A stretch of 64,000 bases of DNA from Ifrita kowaldi (taxonomy: Eukaryota; Chordata; Aves; Passeriformes; Cinclosomatidae): NCBI GenBank assembly GCA_013398055.1, contig VZRS01007545.1, positions 186,001 through 250,000 of the forward strand, written 5' to 3'. This document shows positions 26,101 through 39,700 of this stretch, piece after piece. A program made the translations under genes and the position numbers. Under the pieces are notes generated by a model that did no database searches, was not told the DNA's origin, and worked only from the letters and a program-made list of their open reading frames with translations. Within the stretch, counting starts at the first letter, position 1. Every line of letters starts with the position of its first letter.

Positions 26101-28369
26101 TAGACAGAGATCCTCTGTTGTCTGTTTTTCCACAGTTATTAAAATGACAAAATGTTTTATTAAAATGGGATTTGCACTGAGCCAAGTCATAAAACCAACT
26201 AGAGACGAATGGACCTCTAAGACTTTTTATCTGAATATCTGTCGTCCGCTGACTAGAGCAAAGCTAACATTAATTTTCATTTAAGCCCACAAAGGGTAAA
26301 TAAAATTTAAAAAAATCCATATATTTTACTTACATCTGCAGATGATATTATTTACTTTTGTTTTGTACAGAGTCTTGTAAAATCTTTACAAATTGTATAT
26401 GAAGAGGAGAACCTATCTGCTGTAGTAAAGCTGATAAGCCTCAAACAACACGTCTACGTGTTGAAAGATTTTGCAATAATCCTTTACTTTCTATATATAA
26501 AATATTCTAAATGCAAATCTAATGTGGTTTTTTGGCTTAGCATTACACAGAAAATTCTTTCAGGTTTTTTGGTGACTGAGGAGAAAAAGTACGCAAGTTA
26601 GGAAATGTGATACTTTTTATGAGATTCAAAAGAAGTGAAACATCAGTGTTTTGAGCAAACAAAATACTTTGCTTCCTTTTCTTCCTGTAGTCCATGCTTT
26701 ATATTCTAAGAGTCTGTAGTTCCTAACTCTTTGTGTACTGCTCTCCAGCTGAAATGGCATTCAGCTTGATATGAGAGTGCTTTAAAACAAAGTTGCAGGA
26801 GGAACCTCAATCCATCTCACTCCTCCCAGGTTGATGCCAGTGCCAGCAATGGATGCCCACAGCCTGGAGAGGGATCACAGGTCAGCAGGAAGAGCACTTT
26901 AAGAGCAGAACAAAGGAAATCCAGCCACACCATCCAGTAACTTAGCTTCACTGGGGATCCGATGTTAATGTCTCTATGCAAGTACACAGCAGTGCGGGGA
27001 ATACACAAGAGGAAACCTGTGATTTTACTGGCCAGTGGAGGAGAGGAAGAAGATCCAAGGGCTGAAGCACTTCTCCTATGAAGATATAATATAACCCTGG
27101 TTATATTAGCAAGATCCCTTCATCAAGGGATCACTCCTGGCCAAACAGTTCACACCAACTAAATGTATATCCTTTCCCTACAGTTCAAAGCCTGAAGCAA
27201 ACCATTTTGTCTCCCACAAATAATTTTCCTTATCAAGAAAATAGTTTGGCTCTAGATTAGGGCACAGAAACAAATCAATCCATATGTGATGTGGATGTGA
27301 TTTAGCCCTGGAGCTAAACAGAGAGTGAACCAGCTAAAAGGTATATCCACACCAAGCCTGCCCCTCCTTCCCCTCATTTTGCAGCCTTCTAAATGTGCAA
27401 TGGACATCATCATGCAAATCACTGAATAAATACAGTGAATAAATAAGCTGCCTTGCCTTTGTCAAAGCATCCCTCAAAATATGCCAGGTTCTGCTCACTG
27501 TTGCTGGAGATGTTATTGTGAAGAATAAAACCTATAAATGACAATATGCTAACTCAGTATATTTAGAAATTAACCTGGACAAACCAAAATACAAAGCAGC
27601 TTAGAAAGAAGAAGGCATATTGGATATCTCTGAAAAATAAAAATGAAGGGATAAGACACAACAGAGTTCTGAAATACTCAGTTCACAAACTCTGCAGCAG
27701 GTTTGACCACAGACTTAGGGGATATTGGTGTAGTGCATTTAAGAGTGAATAACTTCCATTAAAAGAAAATTAAGACACACAGAAGACGGTAAGACTCTGT
27801 ACACAAATCCCAAGGCACAAAAATATAAATATAGAAGGAGAGGATGCAACTGCTGTCAGCACAATGATAGTAAGATGATATGTAAGATGGAGAAAGAATG
27901 TTGTTTGAAGAAAGAACTTACTTTATTCATTTCCAATACTCTTTTTGCTAAAAACAAGAATACCTGTCATGACTGTTTTTCTTCTATATTTGTTCCTGTT
28001 GAAAAATTGGATACAGCATGAAAGTTAGCTTGGTTTTATTGTAAACAACAGGAGTTGGTTTTTTTCTGAACTGGTGAAGTAATATTGATATTTTTACATC
28101 AAAAAGATTATTTTAAAAGATTACAAAATATTATTAAAAATCAAATAAAATTCTTGTTTTACTTTTGGCATTTGTTAAACCTCTATTTAAGATCTCCTCT
28201 TTTAAATTTAGGTTGACTTTTAGATGAACAGTGGGGTTTAAAAAAAAAAAATCCCTGTAGTTGTTTCTAAGGAACAATGTAAAGGAGAGATAATATGAGG
28301 TTTGGATGAAGGGAGAAGTATTGGACTGAAGGGGAAGTATAAGTTATTGCCTCACAGCTGCAACTCTTT
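20181..28369. other. intergenic, no gene seen
   Basis: More than 8 kb of AT-rich desert. I see a short CA/C-rich stretch (20213-20240), a perfect hairpin (listed separately at 25854), and no supported gene. 26760-27060 is somewhat richer in GC but carries no frame or repeat I recognise. Confidence 0.5.
25854..25882. repeat. perfect 13-bp inverted repeat, 3-base loop
   Basis: TGTTTTTGACATT is followed by the loop CCA and then the exact reverse complement AATGTCAAAAACA. It could form a cruciform or RNA hairpin, but it is too short for a microRNA precursor and has no downstream T-run suggesting RNA polymerase III use. Its function is unknown. Confidence 0.85.
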
Positions 28370-29230
28370 GGAGGGGTTAATAGTGAAGCTGATGAGGGAG
28401 ATTTGATTGATATACTATACTTGGATTTCAAGAATGCAGTAGCAAAAGTCTATTTCAAAGGCTCTTACAGAAGCTAAGTAACCACCAGAAGAAAGTTTAG
28501 GTCTTTAAAGAGGTAAATAATTGATTAAAGGATAAGAAACAAAGAACACTACGTCCTTCTTGTGGAGGCAGGACACCACTGGATACCTACAGAGATCTGT
28601 GCTTCAATCTTTGGGCTATTCAGCTGAAAAAGAGGGTGAAAACCAAGATGACAACAACAACTGCAAACAAAGTTTGATGATGATGCCAAGTTTCTCACAA
28701 TTGTAAAGATGATGCATGAATTCTGTGAAGAAATGGCAAAGACTCTTGTGAAAGCGAGTGACTGGCAAAAAAAAATAGCAGATGAACTTAAGTAGACTTG
28801 AAAGGTAGGTAAATGCAAAGTGACACTCTGTGGCTTTGCATGTACAATATTGGGATATGACCTGTCATCACTGCTCTTGAGTGAGACCTCAGGGACCTAG
28901 GGATCAGTCTTGTAAATAATTTTGATAAATACCATCATCTGTGACCTTAGTACAAAAGAATAGGAGAATGTGGAATCTGGAGATTACACCACAAAAGACC
29001 AATGATGGAGAAGGAAACAGCAATATGATGTATGAACAATTGGTGACCTTGAGTACTAAAGTAATCCAAAATCTGTCAGGAGCTTGTTCTCAAAATGGGA
29101 AAAACCGATCAGGGATACATCTATCTTGGAAAATAAAATACCTAACTCTCAGGGGATTAAATCGCGGGGTAGCATTTATGCGACCTCGTGGGAGCACAAA
29201 AAAGTCCAACCAGTTTTGCTGTGAAGCTTG
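28370..29230 (+). mobile_element. old, decayed CR1-type LINE fragment
   Basis: The plus strand keeps pieces of CR1 ORF2 in order. 'gagatttgattgatatactatacttggatttcaagaatgc' (the palm-domain segment) is followed by 'ggctcttacagaagctaagtaa' and 'aggtaaataattgattaaaggataagaaac'. After these come 'gatgatgccaagttt', close to the AD-rich catalytic box region, and 'aggtaaatgcaaagtgac'. Divergence is much greater than in the other CR1 copies here and reading frames are lost. The right border is soft; after about 28930 I follow it only weakly. Confidence 0.5.
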
Positions 29231-30745
29231 ACCAGCTAATAAACAAGATCTATTCTAAAATTATATCCTTGTGAATTAACTACCCAAAGGAACAGAAGAA
29301 GGATTAATTTCCAGAGTCATCCTTCAATTGTCTTGTAAAAGTGCAAACAGCAATCCAGTATGACAGAAGACAGGAAGCTTTCCCAGGCATCTGAGTATGT
29401 AAGAGAGAAAGATAGACAGAGATAAGCAAAGATACAAGCCAGGCATAAAAAAGCCAGTACCACTGATGCCTTGAAAATCCTCACAGACAAGCAGCGTCTC
29501 AAGGAGACCTGTGCAAAGGGATATACTAGTCCCCATGGTCCCGTTAGTGGAAGGTTGTAGATATTTACATTTCCCACGGCAGCAGTACTTTCCAGGTTGC
29601 TCTGTACAAACACGGTGGGGATAGGACAACAGGGCTCCTCTGCTCACACTTCTGCCAGTCAGTGCCATCCCATAATTCATGTTGTCATACCAGAGTACTG
29701 GCATGCTCTAGTGCTCCAGTGCAATTTGAGTCTTTTCAGAGTTTCTTAGCCCTGGGACAACACTTAGCTGATGGAGCTGCGTGGCTTTGCAGAACTGCAG
29801 CTTGGTGTCTGGCCAGCTCGCACTCAGCCATGAGCCTGTGTCCATCCGTGCGCATCCATGTACGCAGCCACGCTACCTTTATTTACCTTCCCTGTGCACC
29901 AGGAAAAGGGCACTGCTGCCAGTTTACACTGGGGGGACTGAGAGTATAACAGACAAAAAAAGGTTGTGTGAGACTTATGGACTAAACAAAATTAAAAAAT
30001 AGATTGTCAGAGTCCTATGGTGCTATATTGACCTCCCGGATATGGGGTTTTTCTTTCTCAGTGAGAGACATCCCCTCTATATTTCTGAATTCAGAGAAAT
30101 TTTTCATTTTTCTGTGGAAGTACTTTTCCTGTACTACAATGCTTTTTTTGGTGCCAATTACAGCAACCACACAGTGTTTTTTCAGTGTAACAGGAGAGGT
30201 TTGGAAAGGAAACATTTTGAACAAGTAACTAAGATGAGACATGATAATTTGGTATCAGCTTTCTATCTGTCAGGTGCAATCTTAAAGGAATGAGAGATAG
30301 ACGAGGGAATCAAGGGACCGCTTTTTAGAGAAACTAAATTACTATCCTGATACCATTGAAAAGTTTGACTTCAAAGGTTGTACATTGGAAGGCTGTACAC
30401 AAATGTTCTTCAGGCTTTCTTTAATTTGAAAATGAGGAAGATAAATGGTGTTGGCATGATCCTCTCTTGTTGGAACTCACACAACATATATGTCAGAAAG
30501 AAACCATCTTTTTAAATAAACACAATAACAAAACTAAAGGCATTTAAATGGTGCTTGCACTTCAGTGTAACCACACATGATGTTCCCAAATATTTTGTTC
30601 ATGACAGTTAAAACCAAAAATAGCCCAAAACTTTCCATTTTCTTGATTTTGGTTGATCTTTTAGAAAAAAGTGAATTTAACCCAATTACTCTGCAGAATA
30701 AATGGCCAAACTGGGATGGAAGAGGAGGAAAGAAGGAAAACAACA

Positions 30746-30776
30746 GATAATTGATAATTGACAATTGACAATTGAT
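30746..30776. repeat. 7-bp tandem repeat, 4.4 copies
   Basis: Units GATAATT, GATAATT, GACAATT, GACAATT and a partial GAT. The T-to-C change separates the first two units from the last two, suggesting stepwise growth by slippage. A poly(A) run (about 30788-30801) lies just downstream. Confidence 0.85.
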
Positions 30777-33700
30777 CTTTCACAAATTAAAAAAAAAAAA
30801 AAAGCCTAGAGAATTCCATAATGAAGAATCTTAGCTCTAGAATAAACTGAGAGGCCAATTTGATCCAGCTCTACAAATATAGCAGCTGAAAGGTTTAAAG
30901 GTGGTGCTTCACAGGAACTAAAAAATCAAGTCACTTTCCTTAAAATTTCTAAATAGACATCCCAGTTCTTCAAGTTTCCTGTTTCACAGCTGATTCTTCA
31001 TATATCACATAAAAAACAAATAGCATTTTTCACCTGTTTAGCTGATGCTCATGAGATGCTTTTTGTACATGTATCATGAGCTCACAGTCAGAGCCTGAGC
31101 TGGAACCCATTTCGGTCAATAGAGGGCTCTCACTTCCTTGAATAGGCTTTGGATCATGAGTGCTAGATCAGGACAGTGAGTAACATAATTCAGATTATAA
31201 GTTTATTTTACACAGCTTTTTCTAGGACTGCTTATTCTCAGAAATGTATCAAAAGTACTTATCATGTTTTTGAGCTCTCAAACATGATGTTTTCAAGCCT
31301 TAAAATATAACTAAATTTATCTTAACCAAAACTAACTAAAACAAACAGGCTGATTATTTTGTCTTTTCTCCATGAAAACTGACACATAGAACATATTAGG
31401 TTTTAATCTTTTTTCCTTTTCAATTTTTTTCTCTTGAAGTGCAAATACACAATTTTTGTACCAAAATTTATACTTTTTTTTTTCTCCACATTTAGAGCGC
31501 TGAGAAGCTAGCTGGAGATTTTGCAGAGAAAATAGGCAAGACTTTTACTTTTCAAACTGGTTGTTACCCTGAGCAGCTCCAGGTTCTGCAGAAAGGCAGT
31601 TTGACAGTTCTTAGCAGCTCCTGGGGACAGACTTCCTCCCCAGTGGCATACTTCCAAACCTTCTGTGGCTCTAAAACTGCATGCTGATGGATCCCTTATG
31701 GTACAGAAAAGCTAATGTTGTCTTTCACAGACAGAAGAAGGAACTAAGAGGGGAGGAAGCGTGACTGACCTGGGCAGCTAAAAGAAGAATCCTTTTTGAA
31801 AAAAAGTGTGGAATAATGAAAAGACAGCCAGCAGAGGAGAGATGAATGAGGAACAAGGAGAGGAATTTTCCTGTTCTCGTACAGTTGGTGAGTACTGGGT
31901 TCATTCCTATGAATGCACCTGTCTGAGTTCCTCGGCCTATGAGGAAATACCAGAGACAACTTCTCTTCAGACCATGAGATGGGAGTAAGTGAATCTTTCC
32001 CAAAGCCCAGAACTGAAAGAGAGCTTTTGTAGCAGAAAACCATAGTGATTGTGTGCGTATTTTTTCTGACAGCTGAAGAATTACTTCCTTTGCTGCCTGC
32101 TGACCAAGCACACTAAAAGTTTCTAACAACTGTCCATGTCTGTCCTGTATATGATTGAATCTTCCCTTCTTTTATTTTGGGAACTCATGAGCACTCCTGC
32201 TTGTACCAGGTGCTATGAGAGCCCTTCAAGCCATCCTCCCTGTAACAGAAACATCCACTGCCTTTTTCAAACCAAGGGCTTTCTGTCTTCCTGTGTCTTC
32301 ATTTGTGACATACCCTGTATACTTCTTTTCTTTCACCTTCTCCCTATTTTCTTAATTTTATGTGTTATGTGTCTTTTACTTCTTTCCTAGTCCCATTTCT
32401 TACTCCCACCTGCCCTGGGCTCTACCATTTCCTGCTTCCCCAATATTTTATGTAGCTTCATAATCTTTCCCCTAGTTCTGCTGTTCCACCCATCTCATCC
32501 TTATTGTTATCTTTTATTTTTCTCTGGGGCATCTATCTTTCATGGTGCCAAGCTCATTTAGGATAATGACAGAGATGCGATTGGAGGCTGTGTCACGCTG
32601 GAGGCTGTTTACGGATGCCTACAACTCATTCTATTTGTAGGCAATGACAGACAAACAGAGAAATGTCATCACGTGTAAGTCTCAAAAAAGAAAGCAGAAG
32701 GTATTGCAAGGAAGGAATGAGGCTGTTGACAGAGCAGGTGTCTTTAGTTGTGCTTCAAATTCCTCAGCAGAGTAGTCTGAGCTCCTTCATCCTCTGAGCC
32801 CCACCAGCAAGAACCTTCTCAATGCTCTTACACCTGTGATACAAAGGTTACCACACCCTAAAAGACTCCTTTTATGTGTTCTATTGCTTGGGCTATTTTC
32901 AATGTTTTGTTCTTGTCATGTGTTTTGTATAGGGTATTAGTTACTATGGCAACCTTAACTGCAATTTGACCAAGAATATAAACTAGAAATACGTACATTA
33001 CACAGTAATAGTTCTGTATTCATCACCTCCCAGATATTTCATAGGCAGAAGAATTTTAAAAGACTATTTAAGTGATCAGACAAAAGCCCTCAATTTATTT
33101 ACGAAAACAAATTATTTGCAATACAAATTGAGTCCTGCACTTGTAAAGAATGAATCAGACACAATTTGAAAAGGCAACATATTACAAATTATTAGAATTA
33201 TATCTCTGTTAGTGACTCTTCCATAACAGTGACTCAGAGCAATGCACATTTTATATCAAACAAAGTAAAACAAGACAGTTCAGATTCACATTGCAATTAG
33301 CAGAAAGACTGAATTAAAAATCTGCAAGAGATAGAAGGTTTTGTACTGTTCAGAGGAGCCCCCAATATAAACTTGGGGTAAAAAAAATCCCCAAGGTCTA
33401 AGGAATTTGATAAAATACAAAATATTACTGTACCTGAATTGGAGAGCCTGGATTCCTACTAAATTCTAATTTATATCACCGTAAATCAGAATCAGTCTGT
33501 GGAGGTCAATGATCACAAATTATAGTGAAACTCCTGCTGTGAGAAAAGCAACAGCTTGGGTTATGCACGCCTTGAAAGTGTATTGCAACCAGGTTTTGTG
33601 CGGGGCAGAAGTCTCTTATTACAAAATCATGACATAGTCCTTTCAATGACAATTTTCAGGTGGTACATCTTGAGCTGCACATATAGTCCTGTGCTCATGC

Positions 33701-34449
33701 CCACCTGCCAAGGGGCAATACACAGCGTGAGAGACGTGCTCAGAGGAGACAGATCCTGCTAAGCCTCTCTGCAAGCTGCAGCTACTAAGAGGTACATGAG
33801 TTAATCGTGCTAACACGGAAATTTAAGCACCAACTCAGATTACTCTTTAATGACGAATACATAATCAGTTTGGAAAGTTCAAGTTGGGATTTTTTTTAGA
33901 AAATTTAAGAAAGGGTAAATAAGATTAGTAGTCAGATTTGGTCATTTCAGTAGTTAAGGTCTTAAATGGCTGATAAAAATAATGACAATAGCTTGGGGGG
34001 TCCTTATCATTAATGAACTAACAAAGTGTGCCCCCAGAACAGTGGAGCTTCAACCCTGATCTCTCTGTACTAGGGGGAGTTAAACCTACTGGAATATTAT
34101 AAGGTGTAACTCACATAGGTAAAATTTCTGAGACCTCAATCTAACAAACCCAGCACCGAAGCACAGAGGAACTTGGCTTTCGATGCTATTCCAACATTTC
34201 CCAGGTGTATTCAATAATTACTTCAAAGGGGACACAATTCCAGAAGGAATACGAATTTATAGTGGGCTATCTTCCCTTATTTTTATGCTTTTGGAGCAAA
34301 CCTAGCAAAATTATTATTAAGGAATATCTGGCTGTTTGAGTTGCCTGTGTTCTTCCAATGCAATTTTCACCTTTTAAACTTTGTCTCATACATTCTTCCT
34401 AGTTCCACTCTTGCAAACACTTCAGCGCTAATACACAAACACCATGAAT

Positions 34450-35000
34450 GACACTCCAGTAAAAATAAGCAAGTGCTTAAGTGCTTTCAAGAATGGAGAA
34501 CTGGTAAGCATCTCATTCAAGAGCAGTCAGAGCTAGACATAAAGGAGCTCATTCCTTTTGAGTATAAGAAATAAATGTTTTGTATCATGCTAAATTTTAG
34601 GTGAATAGCAATTAAATGACAGCAGTACAATGAGACATGCATTTATAAAGCTACTGACAAGGGATAGGAAAATGTTTTCCAGTCTGTGTGTTTTGGGACA
34701 GGAATATGCAAGTCACGTAAATTAGCATTGTCCTGAAAAATCAATGGACTTGATTTTTCAATTTCTGTCACCTAAAGTTCTTGTCCCTGCATTGATCATA
34801 GAAGCAGATTGGGAAACAAAAATATATCAAAATGGTTGCTGATTTTTCTTAGACTTAGAGCATAAAGAAAATGACATATTTTTGAAGTGTTTTCTTGCTG
34901 TATCTACTGGAGAAGGCTATGAAATAAATTTCCTTTAAGAGCAAATGGTCACAACTCCATTGATCTGAACTGCATCACCCTCAATTTATACCAGAAAAGG
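34450..35000. repeat. possible ancient amniote interspersed repeat pieces
   Basis: 'gcaagtgcttaagtgctttc' near 34470 and 'caactccattgatctgaactgc' with 'caatttataccag' near 34950-34995 resemble a family common in turtle, crocodile and bird DNA. Related scraps are at about 33470-33510 and 40750-40795 ('tcactgaagtcagtgg'). The match is from memory of the motif only, and the pieces are short and separate. Confidence 0.3.
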
Positions 35001-36119
35001 CAATATCACAATTTCATGAAGGTGCTTACTGCTTCTTATCTGCACACAGAGCTCATGGGAACAGCTCTGTGACATCCACAGAAATTTTAGATACATAATA
35101 CCAAGCATAATTTAGGCACACAACACTACCATTTTCAAATACAGATTTCTGACACAGAAAAATGCCCAAGCCCAACCCCAAGTGCAATTTTTAGTAATTA
35201 TGTTTATAGATGTGTAAAAACTGTCCCAGATCTTCAGGGTGGGTAAAACTCTGTCCTTGACTGCACATTGTTTCACAGACATTTAAAGCAAGCAGTGCTT
35301 TCACAGTATACAAATCATCTCCTGTTCTCCAGATGAGATCTATGCCTTTTTCTATGCCAGAAAAAGTGTAGATCTCCACATTCATATTTCTTAGTAGAGG
35401 GATTGTAAGAAAAGGTCATTTATTCTACACTTTTAAATCAGGATTCTATTCCAAACAGAAGAACTTCAAACTGATGTATCAGATATAGCTGCAATTCTAG
35501 GAAGATTAATCTACCTGAATGAAGCAGTCTTAGTATGTAAACAGATGAAAGCTGGTGGACTTTGTAAACACAGTATTTGCATATCTTTACATATAAAGCA
35601 GACATCAAAATGGAACTTAGACTTTACAGTAACTTGTGGAAATCACAAAAATACTATAAATAGCCCTATGAGTATAGCCAAGCATCCTTCAGTCCCATTC
35701 CCCATGACTCAGACCTGTCTTGCAGAGTCAATGTCATTGAATAATGTCAAATTCTCCTTAAAAAAATCAAAATTAAAAAAATCCAAAAACCTAATTGCTA
35801 ATTTTGCTTAGGATAGGAAAAAATGATAAAGGTACAGAGGTGTGAGTCACTTGTGACAGATAACAATATAGATCGTCTTAATTTAATAATCAATAAAAGC
35901 TCAGCTGAATACAGAAGGTATTTATGTAGCTCAGAAACAGTGACTGTGTTTTCTTTATATAAGAGGATTCAGGGAAAGACTGTGGAAAAAGGCAAACACA
36001 TCTTACATTTTAAGAAATATGATCAAATTGAATTCAAAACATAATTATGGTGCTTGTTTGTGGGTTGTTTTTGTTTTGGGCACTTTGTGTTTGTTTGAAG
36101 TGAAACTATTCAGAAACCA

Positions 36120-36222
36120 ATTTGTAGACATGGTGTTAGAGACATGGGTTTGGCAGTGTTAGGTTTACATTTGGACTTGAAGATCTTTAGGATCTTTTCC
36201 AAACTCGATGATTCTATGAAAT
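36120..36222 (+). mobile_element. CR1 3' end fragment, plus strand
   Basis: 'gtgttagagacatgggtttggcagtg' and 'tggacttgaagatctttaggatcttttccaaactcgatgattctatg' together are the last 100 bases of a CR1 element with one ATTCTATG repeat. It is severely 5'-truncated, as most CR1 copies are. It lies 220 bp left of another CR1 in the opposite orientation. Confidence 0.75.
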
Positions 36223-36442
36223 ATAAGAAAGAAGAATCTATCTGAATATTTTGACTATCAAAACCTCGCTTAACCTTTGTAGAGCTCTTTGTGATATTAG
36301 AGTACACATAAGTATCCTCTATAAAACTGATCACCATCAAAGAACTACAGTTCCTCTCATGGTTCAAATAAATGTACTCAGGCTTACACCTCTGCCTAGA
36401 ACAGTTGGTGCTGCCCAGGAAATGTCATAGTCAGAAATGCAT

Positions 36443-36775
36443 TGAATCATAGAATCATAGAATGGTTCTGGATGGAAGGGACCTCAAAAATCACCTAGAT
36501 CCAACCACCCCGCCACAGGCAGGGACACCTTCTGCTAGACCAGGTTGCTCCAAGTTCCATCCATCCTGGCCTTGAACACTTTCAGGGATGGGTCATCTAC
36601 AACTTCTCTGGGAAACTTGTTCCAGAGCCTCACTGCCCTCACAGTAAATAATTTCTTCCTAATATCTAATCTAAAATTACTCTCTTTTAGTTTGAAGCTA
36701 TTCCCTCTTGTCCTATCACTACAATTTCTTGTCAAAAGTTCCTCTCCAGTCTTCTTGCAGATGGTCCAGCCTTTT
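36443..36775 (-). mobile_element. CR1 LINE 3' end with readable RT C-terminus
   Basis: It starts with two ATTCTATG-type terminal repeats in reverse (tcatagaatcatagaatgg) and the usual 'gggacctcaaaaatcacctag' terminus. The minus strand 36735-36535 still reads as 66 codons of the CR1 ORF2 C-terminus, with motifs RLDIRKKLFTVRAVRLWNKF and REVVDDPSLKVFKARMDG. The intact frame and low divergence suggest a younger copy than the others in the window. Only about 330 bp remain, so it cannot act on its own. Confidence 0.9.
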
Positions 36776-39700
36776 GGTCACCATTGTGGAAGTAGCTGCA
36801 TTTTCCAAGTATATGAGAAATATCTAGAACACATCTTATAGAGAGGAGGTTCTTTGCAGATTGAAGAGAATAAAAAAAATTGAAGCAAACTTTTTTGTTA
36901 AATACCGTAAACATTGCCATATTTGGATAGATTTTTGAGATATTAATAGCAAGAAGTGAGAAAATTACTGAAGATACACCCAATTATTAGGCAACTTGAA
37001 TTTCTATAAACTCTAAGAATTCTTGAAATTTTAAGGCTAGCATGAATATATTAAGGCTCCCTGGAGTCATGATTGGAAAACCCCATCGCTCAGGCGCAGT
37101 GTCTTAGAAGAATGTTAGCCCATATCTGAAAAAAACGCATGCCCACTAGGATAGTCCACAGATGACCAGGTTATATAAAAATGTGTCTGCTCCAAAGCTG
37201 ACCACACTGTTTGAGAATGGATGGCCCACAGTGTGAGCAAGATGGATCTGAGAAAATATACATTAAAAAGTAGTCTACAAAACTATGTATTAACAAAATC
37301 AAAGAAAACAAATAAATTTTAATCAATTAGTTTTGAATAGGGATCAAAATATTATCATAATTTTAAAATACAGGTAATCATCACAATTGACCGTAACAGG
37401 TGATGCTGCCTCTAAATTGGACACGTAGAGCTGAGGCAAACCCCAGTGAGCACTGCAAGGGGCCATGTCTTTTCAGAATCAGGTGTGCAGAACTGGTACT
37501 GTGGTATCCTGCCCTGTATGACTAATTGCACAAGCATTGCCTTTTTAGCGACAAAGGCAGCTGTACCCTAAAGTCAGATCTCAGGTTTCATTATTGGTGG
37601 TTGTTCTGGTTACATGCCCTCGAGGTTTGGTCCGGCTGTGAAATCGGAATGTTTATCTTTAGTGACCATGCATTCTGCTGTAGTTAACTGTTTGCTAATA
37701 GCAGTGGAGAAGTGGAAGCTGCCCTTTCAAGGCTGGGATAGGAGCCCTGTAGCTTTTTTTTGGTGAAGGATAAGAGAGATCATCAGAGCATGTGAGCTGT
37801 GTGGTGCTGCATCCAGACCTATGCTGTTGTGCCTCTGGAGGAGGCTGGCCTGTGGCACTGAGCCAGGGAGGTTTCAACCTACCACAGGCATCCATAAGAA
37901 AAGGACTAGGCTTGAAATAAACAGAATTTTCCTTAAAAAGCTGAGTCTTGTGATTAAAGGTGTAACATATGGAAATCCCACCTACAACCTGATTCTCACA
38001 GAGACCTATTCCAAGCAACTGCAAGAATATATTATCAACATACCCTTTATATGTCTGAATACTTCTCAATATTAATGCAGGCTCTGTGAGTGCTTTAAGG
38101 CACGAATAGAGCCCACAGTGAGCAGAGGTCCACTGATATTTCTTTTTCTGTTTTACAAGCTTAATTCTTCAAGGTAATATCTTTTTAATAGTCAGAAAAA
38201 GACATTGCAGTTTTTTTGTTGGTTTATCCATTACAATTCAACCACTTACTGGTATTCAGAGAAGATTTCAAAAGCAGAAACAGGCAGCTAGATGCTGAAC
38301 ACGCATTGAACACCAAAGGAAGTTTGGCTCCTAACTCCCTTCTGCCTTTGAAAATCTGCCCCAGAAGCTTTAAGTATACCAAATCAATTCAGTACTGACT
38401 CTGTATTATGTGCTCTTGTTTTCACTGCAAACCTTAAGCAAATCACCTATTTCAGAACAGAACACAACATTTTCTTATTTTGCAATAGACTGCATTTTAA
38501 AACCAATGGAATAAAAGATAATGACTGACAGACTCTTTGGTGTACATGCAAAATAAAAAAAGATACCAGGAATTCCTCTCCTCCTGTTCTAGGGATCATA
38601 CCTTACCCTCCAGCTCCCAAGGTCTTTTTCCTGCTGTGAAAAGCACAGCAGTCCAGCTGAGATGGCAAAATACATGCTATTGCTTTGGATGCATGACTAG
38701 GGATAGTCACTCATCCACTTAACAAGAGGACCAAGGCCATCCACCTAATGTTAGCACATAACTCCTGCAAGCATTCTATGCAGCAAACACAGAACATACT
38801 CACAGATCACGATCAGACACTATCCGAATTCTTGCTGTCTCTCAGCTAGGGGCCTAAAACTGTTCAAAATGGGTCTTAATCTCTACATGTCTTCATTGAT
38901 ATACAGGCAGCAAAACCTCTGAATGTTGGAACCTGGAACAATGTGAATGCCTCCTGCACATACTATGAACTAGGAATACACTAACACCTTTATCACCCAC
39001 TTCTGAATATTCTAAATGAAAAAAAAAGTAATAATAAATGATTGAGAACCAAAGTCCTCTGGGAAAAAAATTATCACATCACATAATTTCATTAAGGTCT
39101 TTCGAAACTGATGCACCTATTTCCAACAAACTCTAAATTGGCAATATTCCATTAAGTTTTCAATGACATTTTTAGTAACTGCCTGTAATGAAGTGATCCA
39201 GTTCAATATCATGGACCTAAGAGTCCCTATGATATGGCAGGTCCCTCCCAGACCGTGACGTTTTTCACACTGATTTTAGGACGTTGCCATGAGAATGTGT
39301 GGGGTTTTTTTGATCAAATGAATTTTGATCTATTTCCCAAAATCTTCGAAGAACTCTTGTGCTTTCTACTTCAGAAGACTCATGTTCCCACGAGGAAGGA
39401 CCACAGATAACCACACTCGGAATTTATAGTTCTTGATTTTTTTCTGACAATAGTCACTACAAATATTACCAAAATTCTAAAGCTATCAAAATATTTGAAG
39501 ACATGAAATTATTGCATAGTTAGAATAGATGCTGGTGAAAATCCTTGTTTTGATTTTCTTTAACTCCATTTTACTACCATATTATGGAGGGCTGAAAATA
39601 CAGAGATTTAAGGCAATGCCAGGTAAACATGACTTGTATGTACTACAAAGAACTGATGATAACTAATTTAATCAGAAATCTGTCCATGTGAAAAATGGAT

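Larger units (their letters stand above)
29231..36119. other. intergenic, no gene seen
   Basis: Mostly AT-rich desert. 29480-29960 has more GC and more CpG than its surroundings, but I see no exon or repeat in it. 32130-32550 is pyrimidine-rich on the plus strand. Three short stretches recall an ancient amniote repeat with inverted 'gaagtcaatgg' and 'tttacacca' blocks and are listed separately. Confidence 0.45.

Noticed and set aside
33556..33850. Possible exon after 'gacaattttcag' with a short frame ending VRDVLRGDRSC
   Set aside because: The pyrimidine tract is weak, no AATAAA follows at a sensible distance, and the frame is not recognisable.
37383..38010. Possible LTR 3' end: AATAAA followed by 'gctgagtcttgtgatt'
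   Set aside because: I could not find TG...CA borders, a matching target duplication or a recognisable U3, so it remains unassigned intergenic sequence.
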